Source: Bog-473 sp963745175 (lineage in GTDB: Bacteria > Actinomycetota > Acidimicrobiia > Acidimicrobiales > RAAP-2). From it: DNA of 64,000 bases. Below the pieces are notes generated by a model. That model ran no database searches. It was not told where the DNA came from and saw only the letters and a program-made list of their open reading frames with translations. The position numbers were made by a program, and so were the translations under genes. The stretch covers positions 186,001 through 250,000 of the forward strand of contig CAVUWK010000007.1 of NCBI GenBank assembly GCA_963745175.1, given 5' to 3'. This document shows, one piece after another, positions 51,536 through 59,809 of the stretch; the first letter of the stretch is position 1, and every line of letters begins with the position of its first letter.

Positions 51536-52771
51536 CTATGGCGAAGCCTGGGCCGGCACAGATTTGGGCGCCACGGGTTGGGTCGGCACGTGGCCCCCGA
51601 GCTGCTTGAGGATGCGCAGCACCTGGTTCAGGTTGTTCACGGCGTAGACGTGGAGCTGCGGGGTGGCCTTGGACTCTGCCGCCCGCAGCTCCACCGACGG
51701 GACGAAGAAGACCGTCGCTCCCGCCCGCTCCACGGCGATTGTCTTCTCCGCCACGCCGCCCACGTCTCCGACGTTGCCGTTCTGGTCGATGGTCCCGGTG
51801 GCCGCCACGATCCGGTTCCCGGTCAGGCGCCCACTGCTCAGCTTGTCGATGATGCCGAGCGTCATGGCCAGGCCGGCGGACGGGCCGCCGATGTTCTGCG
51901 TGTGCACGACCACCTTGACGGGGAACTGCCAGTCCTGCTGCGTCATCGGATCGATGCCGAGGAAGGCCGTCGGCTTGGTCGGCGGGCCGCATCCCGTGTC
52001 CACCAATCCCTTGGGCGGCGCGCCGAGCGTCACCGACTTGGTCACGACTGGACCGTCCACGAACTCGCCGACGTCGTTGATGGAGGACTGCTCGACCTTG
52101 AGCGCGACGTCCGAGCCCGGCGTCAGCCCGTGCAGCGCGTCGACGAGCGAGCACTGGGTCGGCGTCGGCGTGGTGTTGACGGCGGTGATCACCTGGGCCA
52201 CGTGCAAAGTCGAGGCGGCCGGCGAATGGGGCTCGATCCCGTAGATGAGCGCGCCCGCATTGGCCGACGTGACCTGGTAGCCGAGGTGGGACAGTGCCGC
52301 CGCGGTGGCGAACGACTGGGCCTGGGCCATCTGGAGGTAGCCCTGGGTGAGGTACTGGCTCTCGTTCGTCGACGGGCCGAGCAGATCCGGCCCCGAGATC
52401 ACCTCGCTGTCTGAGTCGAAGAACCGGTACTGCAGGTAGTTCAGCGCGTTCAGCTGGGTGACGAACACGTCGGTCAGCAGGATCTTGCCGGTCAGGGGGT
52501 GGCTGTCCGCGGCCGGCACCTCGATGTACTGCGAGACCGGCGACGCATCCCCCGGCGTGATGACGAAGTAGTTGACCGAGGTGCGCGCCGCAATCAGTGC
52601 CGTCCCGACGACGATGACGACGAAGACACCGAGCACGCTGGGCCACAGACGCCGCCGTCGCCGGGGCGCGACCGGGGGCGGGGGCGCCAACGCGCCCGCG
52701 TCGGGTCCCGCGTCGGGAGAGGTGGGGTTCGCCGCGGCTTCCCCGTCGGCGGTCGCGTCAGGTTCGGACAT
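51536..52771 (-). CDS. PDZ-domain Lon-type (S16) membrane protease
   Basis: A 411-residue protein. A Pro-rich cytoplasmic N-terminus precedes one TM segment (about 44-65: WPSVLGVFVVIVVGTALIAA). The extracytoplasmic part holds a PDZ-like domain (YGIEPHSPAASTLHVAQVI) and a Lon-type S16 domain with the catalytic Ser in NIGGPSAGLAM and Lys in GGVAEKTIAV. Homologues of the YlbL type sit in cell-envelope quality control. ATG 52771 lies only 9 bp from the divergent GTG of the HEAT gene; no ribosome-binding site is clear. The frame extends to 53194 as a shadow. Confidence 0.88.
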   Translation of the reverse strand: MSEPDATADGEAAANPTSPDAGPDAGALAPPPPVAPRRRRRLWPSVLGVFVVIVVGTALIAARTSVNYFVITPGDASPVSQYIEVPAADSHPLTGKILLTDVFVTQLNALNYLQYRFFDSDSEVISGPDLLGPSTNESQYLTQGYLQMAQAQSFATAAALSHLGYQVTSANAGALIYGIEPHSPAASTLHVAQVITAVNTTPTPTQCSLVDALHGLTPGSDVALKVEQSSINDVGEFVDGPVVTKSVTLGAPPKGLVDTGCGPPTKPTAFLGIDPMTQQDWQFPVKVVVHTQNIGGPSAGLAMTLGIIDKLSSGRLTGNRIVAATGTIDQNGNVGDVGGVAEKTIAVERAGATVFFVPSVELRAAESKATPQLHVYAVNNLNQVLRILKQLGGHVPTQPVAPKSVPAQASP

Positions 52772-52780
52772 ACTCGGAAG

Positions 52781-53434
52781 GTGAGCGACGATGTTGCCAC
52801 GGATGGCGGCCGCGACGGCCGCGCCGAGCTCCGGCGACGGCGCGTCATCGTGGCTGGGCACCGGGGGGACGCCGGTCCGGCCCGCCGTGGGCTCCACGAT
52901 CCCGACCCGGGCGTGCAGGCGGCGGCGCTCGGCGCGTTGGCCCGGCTGGGCGATCTGACGGCCGCCGACGTGGAGGCGGCCCTCGCCGACGGCGCCCCTC
53001 CTGCGGTCCGGCGGCGCGCCGTCGAGGTGGCGCTGGCGGCACGGGGCACCGGCTCGCGCTCGTCGTTGCCGCGCGCCCTGACCGGTGCGCTGGGCGATCC
53101 CGACCCGCTCGTCGTCGTCGGCGCGGCCTGGTTCCTCGCCGAGCGGCACGTCGGACCGGCGGTCCCGGTGCTGGCGGCCACCGCCACCGGACACGGTGAC
53201 GCCCGCTGTCGCGAGGCCGCAGTGGCCGCGCTCGGCGCCATCGGTGACCCGGCCGGTCTGCCGGCCGTGCTCGGCGCGCTGGCCGACTCGCCCACGGTCC
53301 GGCGCCGCGCCACGGTGGCGCTGGCCGGCTTCGACGACCCGCGGGTGACGCCGGCTCTCCGGGCGGCGGCGGAGGACCGCGACTGGCAGGTGCGCCAGGC
53401 CGCGGGCGAGTTGCTCGACGAGCCGGCCGATTAG
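52781..53434 (+). CDS. HEAT-repeat protein
   Basis: A 217-residue alpha-helical protein built from about five HEAT-like repeats with Asp-Pro turns (GLHDPDPGVQAAALGALARL, ALGDPDPLVVVGAAWFLAER, GAIGDPAGLPAVLGAL, GFDDPRVTPALRAAAEDRDW). Such proteins are scaffolds or lyase-like. GTG 52781 is used because the upstream frame is a shadow of the protease gene; GGAAG adjoins it. It converges on mreB with 19 bp between stops. Confidence 0.72.
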   Translation: MSDDVATDGGRDGRAELRRRRVIVAGHRGDAGPARRGLHDPDPGVQAAALGALARLGDLTAADVEAALADGAPPAVRRRAVEVALAARGTGSRSSLPRALTGALGDPDPLVVVGAAWFLAERHVGPAVPVLAATATGHGDARCREAAVAALGAIGDPAGLPAVLGALADSPTVRRRATVALAGFDDPRVTPALRAAAEDRDWQVRQAAGELLDEPAD

Positions 53435-53453
53435 TCCAAGTTCTCTTCGGTGA

Positions 53454-54455
53454 TCAGTCCTCTTCGGCGAAGAGCCGCTTCAGCTTGTCGAACGACTCGA
53501 GGCAGACTCCGGCTCCCTGGACGACGCACTCGAGCGGCGCGTCGACCAGGTGCACCGGGACGGCGGTGGCATCGGCCAGGCGCTGCGTCATCCCGCGCAG
53601 GAGGGCGCCGCCGCCGGTCAGGTGCACCCCTTCGAAGATGATGTCCTGGGCCAACTCGGGTGGCGCCTCGCCCAGACATTCGACGGCGGCCGCCACGATG
53701 GAGGTGACGTTGTCCTCCAGCGCGCCACGGACCTCGAGCGGGGAGAGGATGACCGTCTTGGGCCGGCCCGTCGCCACCTCCCGCCCGCGGATCTCGGCCT
53801 GCTGCTCGCCCTCGTGAGGTGACGCCGAGCCGATGGCCAGCTTGACCGCCTCGGCCGTGCGCTCACCCACGGCCACGCCGTAGCGGTGGCGCACGTAGTT
53901 CTGGATCGACGCGTCGAAGTCGAAGCCCCCGCAGCGCAGCGCCTGCACCGCCACCAGACCACCGAGCGAGATCACGGCCATCTCCGCCGTGCCGCCGCCC
54001 ACGTCGACCACCATGTTGCCCACGGGTTCGTGGATCGGCAGACCGGCACCGATGGCGGCGGCCATCGGCTGCTCGATCAGGAAGCTGGCCGACGCACCGG
54101 CGCGGCGTGCCGCCTCCTTCACGGCCCGGCGCTCGACCGCCGTGATGGCGGACGGGACGCAGATCAGCACCTTGGGCCGGTTGAGCCGGCTGACGCCGAC
54201 CCGACGCAGCAGCACGCTGAGCATCCGCTCGGTGACCTCGAAGTCGGTGATGGCGCCACCGCGCAACGGCCGCTCGGCCACGATGTAGCCAGGCGTGCGG
54301 CCGATCATCTGCCAGGCATCGGTACCGATGGCGAGCACCTCGCGGCTGCGCGAATCGAGCGCGACCACGGTCGGCTCGTTCAGCACCAGGCCCTTCCCCT
54401 TGGCGTAGACCAGCGTGTTGGCCGTGCCGAGGTCGATGGCAAGGTCGCGAGACAT
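53454..54455 (-). CDS. mreB: Rod-shape protein MreB
   Basis: A 333-residue actin-like ATPase. LAIDLGTANTLVYAKGKG is phosphate loop 1, VVDVGGGTAEMAVISLGG phosphate loop 2, and HLTGGGALLRGMTQRLA the adenosine motif. It polymerises under the membrane and guides cell-wall synthesis. It is alone, not followed by mreC/mreD, so it may be a second mreB or have a dispersed cluster. ATG 54455 gives MSRDLAIDLG, the normal start. Divergent from the HtrA-like gene by 70 bp. Confidence 0.93.
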   Translation of the reverse strand: MSRDLAIDLGTANTLVYAKGKGLVLNEPTVVALDSRSREVLAIGTDAWQMIGRTPGYIVAERPLRGGAITDFEVTERMLSVLLRRVGVSRLNRPKVLICVPSAITAVERRAVKEAARRAGASASFLIEQPMAAAIGAGLPIHEPVGNMVVDVGGGTAEMAVISLGGLVAVQALRCGGFDFDASIQNYVRHRYGVAVGERTAEAVKLAIGSASPHEGEQQAEIRGREVATGRPKTVILSPLEVRGALEDNVTSIVAAAVECLGEAPPELAQDIIFEGVHLTGGGALLRGMTQRLADATAVPVHLVDAPLECVVQGAGVCLESFDKLKRLFAEED

Positions 54456-54525
54456 GGGGCCTCATGGTACGGCCGGGTCGTTGGCCGACGGCACTTTCCT
54501 GGACTTTCTCGGTATCGTCGCCCAA

Positions 54526-55743
54526 GTGAGTGACACGCCCGATGAGCCTGAGGATGGCGTGCCAGGCCCCGGCGAGGGCGGGGGAAGCGGGCAGGACGAC
54601 CCCGATTCGCCCCAACGTGGCTGGATCGATCCCGACGACCGGCTGTGGCGCCACCCCAGTGAGGTCGCTCGTCCGGGGCCCGATCGGGACGCCCTCTTCC
54701 TCCTCAACCCCCAGACGGGCCACCAGTACCGCAGCGCCGTGATGGTGCTGGTCGGCGTCGGCGCCGTCATGGCCGTGGTGGCCTGGGTCATCGTTCTGCT
54801 CTCCCCGCCGTCGGAGCACCCGCTGGAGGGCGCCACGCAGGACACGGCGGCCAGTGGGCCCCTGACCACCCTGGCCGGTCCGCAGAACGCGGTGCCGGCC
54901 GTGGCCGCGGCGGCCGGGCACTCGATCGTCGAGCTGCGGGCGATCACCGCCCAGGGCACCGTGCCGCTGATCGGCGTCGCCGTCGCCGAAGGGGGGCTGG
55001 TGGCGACGACCGCCGACCTCCTCGGCGGAGTCCGGCGGATCGTCATGGTCGGCCCCGGCGGCAAGCTCGAGGCCGCCTCGGTTGTCGCGCTGGACAAGAC
55101 GTCGGACATCGCGTTGGTGAACGTGCCGGTGGACCTTCCGGTGGCGCCGTTCGCCGACGACACCAACCTCGACGGCGGCACGCCCGACCTGGCCCTCACC
55201 TTCGTGCCGGCGGGAGGCGGGTCGGTGGCGCTGCACTGCACGGCGGGCGCGGTGAGCGACGTCGGGGCGGCCATCGCCAGCGGCCCGGCCTCCACCATGC
55301 CGTCGATCACCTCGGCACCGGCGACGCCGTCGGTCATCGCCGGCGAGCCGCTGCTCAACGCCGAGGGTTCCGTGGTCGGGATCCTGTACGGCCCCGGGTC
55401 GGGCACCTCGGCCGTCACCTACCTCCCGAGCAACCTCGTCGTGGGCGTGGCCGACGACCTCCGCTCCCAGAACCGGGTCGTCCACGGCTGGTTGGGCGTG
55501 GAGGGCACCAACGCGCCCGACGGCGCCGGCGCCAGGGTGGAGCAGGTGCAGTCCGGTGGGCCCGCCTGGGGCCACCTGCAGGCGGGCCAGCTCATCGTCG
55601 CCGTGAACGCCGCCCCGGTGCGCTCCATGGCGGAGCTCCGGGCGCGCCTCTACGTCCTGCCCCCGGGTGCCCCCATCACGGTCTCGGTGCAGCAGCCCGG
55701 CGGGACCAAGGTCGTGGACATCACCCTCGGCTCGTCCTCATAG
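54526..55743 (+). CDS. HtrA-like PDZ protein, apparently catalytically inactive
   Basis: A 405-residue protein. A cytoplasmic Asp/Gly/Pro-rich leader with DDRLWRHPSE precedes a TM segment (about 70-93), a trypsin-like domain (about 125-305) and a PDZ domain (about 315-405: HGWLGVEG ... VQSGGPAWG ... VNAAPVRSMAEL). The Asp of the triad survives (KTSDIAL, D194), but the His position reads VATTADLL and the GNSGGPL site reads IAGEPLL, so His and Ser are gone. It is probably a binding or regulatory pseudoprotease. GTG 54526 has no strong ribosome-binding site. Confidence 0.85.
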   Translation: MSDTPDEPEDGVPGPGEGGGSGQDDPDSPQRGWIDPDDRLWRHPSEVARPGPDRDALFLLNPQTGHQYRSAVMVLVGVGAVMAVVAWVIVLLSPPSEHPLEGATQDTAASGPLTTLAGPQNAVPAVAAAAGHSIVELRAITAQGTVPLIGVAVAEGGLVATTADLLGGVRRIVMVGPGGKLEAASVVALDKTSDIALVNVPVDLPVAPFADDTNLDGGTPDLALTFVPAGGGSVALHCTAGAVSDVGAAIASGPASTMPSITSAPATPSVIAGEPLLNAEGSVVGILYGPGSGTSAVTYLPSNLVVGVADDLRSQNRVVHGWLGVEGTNAPDGAGARVEQVQSGGPAWGHLQAGQLIVAVNAAPVRSMAELRARLYVLPPGAPITVSVQQPGGTKVVDITLGSSS

Positions 55744-55752
55744 CATGCGAGG

Positions 55753-56958
55753 GTGAGCATGTTCGGTTCCAACGACCCCGACAACCCGATGGGGGGTCTG
55801 CTCGGTGACCTGCTCAAGGTGATCGGGTCGGGCCCGGGGGCCGGCGACAGTTGGTTCGAGGCCGCCCGCACCCTGGCCTTCGGGGTGGCCACCGACAACG
55901 GCGAGGACGAGAACCCCGATCCGCTGGTGCGGATCGCCTTCGAGGAGCTGGCCCGGGTGGCCGAGCTGCACGTCGTCGAGGCGACCGGGATCGGCCCGGC
56001 GTCGGGCGCCGGCGGGGTCTCCTTCGAGACCGTCGGGCCCGGACAGTGGAGCTTCCGCGTGCTCGAGGCATACCGGCCCGTCCTCAAATCGATGGTCGAC
56101 GCCCAGCAGCAGGGTGCGGCTGCCGTGCCCTCGTCGCTCGACCTGAGCGAGCTCGACCCCGACTCCTCGGCCGGCCTCGGCGGGTTGCTCGGGCAGTTCG
56201 CGCTCACGCTCGGCCCCGTCTTCCTCGGCATGCAGTTCGGCTCCGCCGCCGGGCACCTGGCCCGCCGCGCCTTCGGCCAGTACACGCTGCCGCTGCCCTG
56301 GCCCGAGTCGACGACCCTGCTGCTCGTGCCGGGCAACGTGGCGCGCTTCGCCGAGGACTGGAGCCTCCCCCTGCAAGAGGTCCAGCTCTGGGTCTGCCTG
56401 CGTGAGCTGACCATGCATGCGGTGCTGACCCGGCCAGGCGTGCGCGCCTCGCTCATGACGCTGCTGGGCGACGCGTCCGCCCACGCCGCGGCGGCGCAAC
56501 GCTCCATCGTCGAGCGTCTCGGCGAGGGGCTGGGAGACCAGGCGTCGCTCGAGGAGGCACTGGGGGATCCCGAGGCGCTGCTCTCCGACCTCATCAGCCC
56601 CGAGCAGCGCAGCATCTCGAGCGCGCTGACGGCCCAGACGACCGCCATCAGCGCGTACGTCGATCACATCACGGCCGGCATCGCCGAGACGTTGACGTCG
56701 TCGCCATCCGCGCTGCGCGAGGCCTGGTACCGCTACCGGATCGAGGAGGGCAAGGGCGAGCAGGCCTTCGCCGGGCTGTTCGGGCTCAACGTCGGCCAGG
56801 ACGAGGTCGACCGTGGGCGCGCATTCGTCACGGGCGTCCTGGAACGGGCGGACGAGAGCGCGCTGTCCCGGCTGTGGTCCGACGAGCTCGATCTGCCGAC
56901 GCCGGCCGAGGTGGACGCGCCGGGACTGTGGCTCGCCCGGATCGGTCTGCTGGACTGA
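55753..56958 (+). CDS. Zincin-like DUF2342/F420-associated family protein
   Basis: A 401-residue soluble protein of the zincin_2 (DUF2342) family, sometimes called F420-biosynthesis-associated hydrolase. It starts FGSNDPDNPMGGLLGDLLKV, then has GQYTLPLPWPES and LLLVPGNVARFAEDWSLP, all typical. Where the family usually has HExxH this one reads R217-E-L-T-M-H222, so the first His is Arg and zinc binding is doubtful. GTG 55753 is 9 bp after the HtrA-like stop, so the two are co-transcribed. A strong hairpin follows. Confidence 0.83.
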   Translation: MSMFGSNDPDNPMGGLLGDLLKVIGSGPGAGDSWFEAARTLAFGVATDNGEDENPDPLVRIAFEELARVAELHVVEATGIGPASGAGGVSFETVGPGQWSFRVLEAYRPVLKSMVDAQQQGAAAVPSSLDLSELDPDSSAGLGGLLGQFALTLGPVFLGMQFGSAAGHLARRAFGQYTLPLPWPESTTLLLVPGNVARFAEDWSLPLQEVQLWVCLRELTMHAVLTRPGVRASLMTLLGDASAHAAAAQRSIVERLGEGLGDQASLEEALGDPEALLSDLISPEQRSISSALTAQTTAISAYVDHITAGIAETLTSSPSALREAWYRYRIEEGKGEQAFAGLFGLNVGQDEVDRGRAFVTGVLERADESALSRLWSDELDLPTPAEVDAPGLWLARIGLLD

Positions 56959-56963
56959 GCAGG

Positions 56964-56982
56964 CCCCGGCGCAACGCCGGGG
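56964..56982 (+). terminator. Hairpin after the DUF2342 gene
   Basis: A perfect 8-bp GC stem (CCCCGGCG/CGCCGGGG) with a 3-nt loop begins 5 bp after the stop at 56958. No T-run follows, as is common in actinobacteria. It would end the HtrA-like/DUF2342 message and also lies at the end of the convergent gene at 57001-57381. Confidence 0.7.
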
Positions 56983-57000
56983 AACTGCAGGCGGAGAAGG

Positions 57001-57381
57001 TCAGGCGACCCGCTCGGGCACCCGGCGCAAGCGGGCACGCCGTGCCGGCGCACGACGCTCGAGCGCGTCGAGCTCGGCCCCACAGCTCTCGAGCTCGTGC
57101 CGGTTGAACGCGGCGGTGACCCGGCCGCCGAGCAGCAGCGTCTCGATGGTCCCGTCCCAGCTCGGCGCGATGGCGTAGACGTAGTCGCCCACGGCCTCGT
57201 CGTCGCGGATCGTCGCCAACAGGTCGACGAGGGCGATGAGGTGCTCGACCATGGCCGCCTGCGTCAGGTCGGGCGGTGTCAGCGTCTGCACCAGCGCCAC
57301 CTCGTCCTCGGTCAGCTCACCGACCAGTCCCCGAATGTCCCGGACGACTGCGACGTCGTCCATCGTGTGCGTTTCCCCCAC
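57001..57381 (-). CDS. Hypothetical protein, 126 residues
   Basis: It starts VGETHTMDDVAVVRDIRGLV and is mostly helical, with an Arg-rich tail (ERRAPARRARLRRVPERVA). No domain recognised. GTG 57381 is chosen because GGAGG lies 5 nt upstream; ATG 57363 (MDDVAVV) is an alternative. The acidic middle and basic tail could bind nucleic acid. Convergent to the DUF2342 gene. Confidence 0.6.
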   Translation of the reverse strand: MGETHTMDDVAVVRDIRGLVGELTEDEVALVQTLTPPDLTQAAMVEHLIALVDLLATIRDDEAVGDYVYAIAPSWDGTIETLLLGGRVTAAFNRHELESCGAELDALERRAPARRARLRRVPERVA

Positions 57382-57546
57382 CGTTGCCTCCCCCTCGTGC
57401 GGGCACTTTGGCCCGCAACGCTCCAACAACATCGGCGCCATGCTTCCACCACGGGGGTCTCGCCGACGTGGCTCGACGGGGGCAAGTTGGGTGCGGCTGA
57501 CGGCCGGACCGAGGGCTCCTGCCTGGCGCTCCGGGGCGCCGCGGGA

Positions 57547-57840
57547 TCAGGCCTCGGCCTCCTCGCCCCAGTCCAGGACCCACTCGAGCGCGAGCTGCTC
57601 GCGCTCGGCGTCGCGGACGACCCGCTCGCTGTTGCGGCGGAACTGGGGGTCGTGCGGGGGCAGCAGCACCAGACGGGCCAGGACGCGCTCACGGAATTGG
57701 TCGATCACCTCAGGCGGGCCGTAGTCCGACTGCACCTCCCAGTGGGGGGCCACCGGACCCAGGTAGACCACGCGCACGTGCCCGATGGGCTCGACCGGCT
57801 CACCTTCTTCTACGGCTTCTTCCTCGGTGTCCGGGGACAT
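57547..57840 (-). CDS. Hypothetical protein, 97 residues
   Basis: The product begins MSPDTEEEAVEEGEPVEPIG, then GHVRVVYLGPVAPHWEVQSD and YGPPEVIDQFRERVLARLVL, ending in an acidic helix. AGGAGG is 4 nt before ATG 57840. No family recognised. The short beta-strand pattern VRVVYLGPVAPHWEV followed by helices suggests a small soluble domain. It precedes the 126-residue gene on the same strand, 165 bp apart, and is divergent from whiB. Confidence 0.65.
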   Translation of the reverse strand: MSPDTEEEAVEEGEPVEPIGHVRVVYLGPVAPHWEVQSDYGPPEVIDQFRERVLARLVLLPPHDPQFRRNSERVVRDAEREQLALEWVLDWGEEAEA

Positions 57841-57933
57841 CGCACCTCCTGGCATCGGCGATCCGGGCCAGCGTAGCCCCGGGGGGCGGAACGACATTCT
57901 CCCTGGTAGAGCTCGAATCCGGTCCTGGATTCT

Positions 57934-57946
57934 TAGGAACTTCCTA
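57934..57946. promoter_or_regulatory. Inverted repeat upstream of whiB
   Basis: Arms TAGGAA and TTCCTA around one base, 64 bp before the WhiB ATG and upstream of a possible -10 (TAGGAT at 57981-57986). Candidate operator; chance cannot be excluded. Confidence 0.3.
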
Positions 57947-58010
57947 TCCGCAAAACCTGGCTCTGAACTGGGTGCTCCCGTAGGATGGTGCGTGAAAAGG
58001 GAGCCGAACG

Positions 58011-58256
58011 ATGAATACCGATTGGATGGCGCGGGGGAAGTGCAAGGAAGTTGCACCCGACCTCTTCTTCCCCAATGACGGCATGGGCGTGCTGGTCGCC
58101 CAGCGCATCTGCGCCGAGTGCCCCGTCTCCGAGTCCTGCCTCGAGTACGCGCTGCAGCACCACATCGACCACGGTGTCTGGGGTGGTGCCTCCGAGCGTG
58201 AGCGCCGTCGCATCTTGCGCCGCCGTCGCCTCTCGCACGCTGTCGTCGCCAAGTAG
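58011..58256 (+). CDS. whiB: WhiB-family iron-sulfur regulator
   Basis: An 81-residue WhiB-like protein. The four cluster Cys are C11, C34, C37 and C43 (CAECPVSESC), with GVWGG after them and a basic C-terminus (ERRRILRRRRLS) for DNA binding. It binds a [4Fe-4S] cluster and the primary sigma factor and senses redox or NO. AAGGGAG lies 7 nt before ATG 58011. The short form resembles the WhiB1/WhiB-like housekeeping group. A terminator-like hairpin follows. Confidence 0.93.
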   Translation: MNTDWMARGKCKEVAPDLFFPNDGMGVLVAQRICAECPVSESCLEYALQHHIDHGVWGGASERERRRILRRRRLSHAVVAK

Positions 58257-58261
58257 CCCCT

Positions 58262-58284
58262 GAGCCGGCCGGAGTCGCCGGCTC
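58262..58284 (+). terminator. Hairpin after whiB
   Basis: Perfect 8-bp arms GAGCCGGC/GCCGGCTC around a 7-nt loop, starting 5 nt after the WhiB stop. No T-run. Confidence 0.6.
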
Positions 58285-58341
58285 CTGAGCCTCGCGGCTC
58301 CCTCGTCGGCCCGCCCGGGCTCTTCGTGCCACGCTGGCACC

Positions 58342-59208
58342 GTGCTCCGTGACACCGTGCTCCTCGAGTGCGTGGTCAACGTCAGCGAGGGCCGTGACGA
58401 GGCGGTGCTCGGCCACCTGGCCGCCGCCGCCGGCGCCGCCCTGCTCGACCTGCATCGCGACCCGGACCACCACCGGTCGGTCCTCACCCTCGCCGGACCC
58501 CCTGACCTGGTGCGCGAGGCGACCCGCACGCTGGCCGCGGCCACCGTCGCCCGACTCGACCTGCGGGACCATGCCGGGGCGCACCCCCGCCTGGGCGTGC
58601 TCGACGTCGTGCCCTTCGTCCCGTACGCGCCCGGCGGCTCCGCCCCCGAGGACCTCAGCGAGGCGGTGGCGGAGCGCGACGGGTTCGCCCGGTGGCTGGG
58701 CGAGGAGTTGGGGGTGCCGAGCTTCCTCTACGGACCCCTTTCCGGCGGCCGCACCCGGACCCTGCCCGAGATCCGCCGCCACGCCTTCGGCGGACCGCCC
58801 GACGGGCTGATCCCCGACCACGGCCCGGCGCACGCCGACGCCCGCAGCGGGGCGAGCGCCGTCGGCGCCCGCCGGGTGCTGGTGGCCTACAACGTCTGGG
58901 TCTCGTCGGTCGAGGTGGCCCGCCGGGTGGCGCCCCTGGTGCGGACCCCCGAGGTGCGGGCGCTGGGCCTGGCGGTCGGAACCCGGGCCCAGGTGTCGTG
59001 CAACCTGGTCGATCCCGGCCGCTTCGGGCCGGACAAGCTCTACGACGCCGTGGCCACGCTCGTCGCCGCGGCCGGCGGCACGGTCATGGGGGGCGAGCTG
59101 GTGGGGCTCATCCCCGAGGCCGTCCTGGCCACCGTCCCCTCCGACAGGCGAGCTGTGCTCGGCCTGTCGGAGGAGGCGACGGTGGAGTCCCGGCTCCCTG
59201 CCGCGTGA
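58342..59208 (+). CDS. Glutamate formiminotransferase
   Basis: A 288-residue protein with the N-terminal and C-terminal formiminotransferase subdomains. ECVVNVSEGRDEAV starts the N-terminal domain and contains the conserved NVSEGR; LLDLHRDPDHHRSVLTLAG and DHAGAHPRLGVLDVVPFVP follow. It transfers the formimino group from formiminoglutamate to tetrahydrofolate in histidine degradation. No hut genes are adjacent, so it may be used in another folate step. GTG 58342 is used. It converges on the second whiB. Confidence 0.9.
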   Translation: MLRDTVLLECVVNVSEGRDEAVLGHLAAAAGAALLDLHRDPDHHRSVLTLAGPPDLVREATRTLAAATVARLDLRDHAGAHPRLGVLDVVPFVPYAPGGSAPEDLSEAVAERDGFARWLGEELGVPSFLYGPLSGGRTRTLPEIRRHAFGGPPDGLIPDHGPAHADARSGASAVGARRVLVAYNVWVSSVEVARRVAPLVRTPEVRALGLAVGTRAQVSCNLVDPGRFGPDKLYDAVATLVAAAGGTVMGGELVGLIPEAVLATVPSDRRAVLGLSEEATVESRLPAA

Positions 59209-59224
59209 AAGAGGCTGCGGTGCT

Positions 59225-59512
59225 CTAGGACGCGCTGGCGACGTCGCGACGCGCCAGGGCGCGAGCCCGGCGCAAGCGCCGGCGCTCCCGCTCGCTCATG
59301 CCGCCCCAGATACCGAACTTCTCGCCATTGGCCAGGGCGTACTCGAGGCAGTCCTCGCGCACGACGCAACCCCGGCAGACCTCTTTGGCTTCCCGGGTGG
59401 ATGCGCCGCGCTCCGGAAAGAACAGATCAGGATCGACCCCCATGCAGTTGGCCTGCAACTGCCAGCTTCGTTCTTGGCGACCGTAGAGCGTGGTGACTAT
59501 GTCAACTGGCAC
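59225..59512 (-). CDS. whiB: WhiB-family iron-sulfur regulator (second)
   Basis: A 95-residue WhiB-like protein with C23, C46, C49 and C55 (CRGCVVREDC), GIWGG and the basic tail RERRRLRRARALARR. Longer N-terminal leader (MPVDIVTTLYGRQERSWQLQ) than the first WhiB, like the WhiB2/WhmD group involved in septation. GTG 59512 has a GGGGGG-rich ribosome-binding region. The two WhiB proteins are 970 bp apart and convergent. Confidence 0.93.
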   Translation of the reverse strand: MPVDIVTTLYGRQERSWQLQANCMGVDPDLFFPERGASTREAKEVCRGCVVREDCLEYALANGEKFGIWGGMSERERRRLRRARALARRDVASAS

Positions 59513-59809
59513 TTGGTTCGCCCCCCTTCTTCGCCTCAGGTGGCATTGGTGTAGTTACAGCGGTGTAGTCATCTTTCCCCACGCACCCCCCAGGGCGCAA
59601 GGGGAAATTCGCTGTTCCAGGCACGAAATGTGCGCCACCGGCCCGGTGCGGCCGTCCCCGCGGAGGGTGAAACCCCTGTTGGGAGGGCTCTTTCGGGCTG
59701 CGTTTCGTTGCGGGCCGGCTTTCCCGCGGATCTTCCTCCCTGAGGGCCCGGCGAGGCCGAATTGGCCCGGAACCGGCGGAATGCCCTCTGCGGGCGGGAC
59801 TCGGTGCGC
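59513..59809. other. 297-bp region between whiB and the VWA gene
   Basis: It holds the promoter of the second whiB (minus strand) and the end of the VWA/MoxR message. The only notable element is the direct repeat GGTGTAGT listed separately. GC hairpins are possible but none is clearly a terminator. Confidence 0.4.
59548..59569. promoter_or_regulatory. Direct repeat upstream of the second whiB
   Basis: GGTGTAGT occurs twice with a 14-bp step, 36-57 bp before the GTG start. Possible binding sites of a WhiB-type or other regulator; not known. Confidence 0.35.

Noticed and set aside
53863..55575. Minus-strand open frame of 570 codons over mreB and the HtrA-like gene
   Set aside because: It spans parts of two well-supported genes in other frames and reads as Arg/Gly/His-rich noise.
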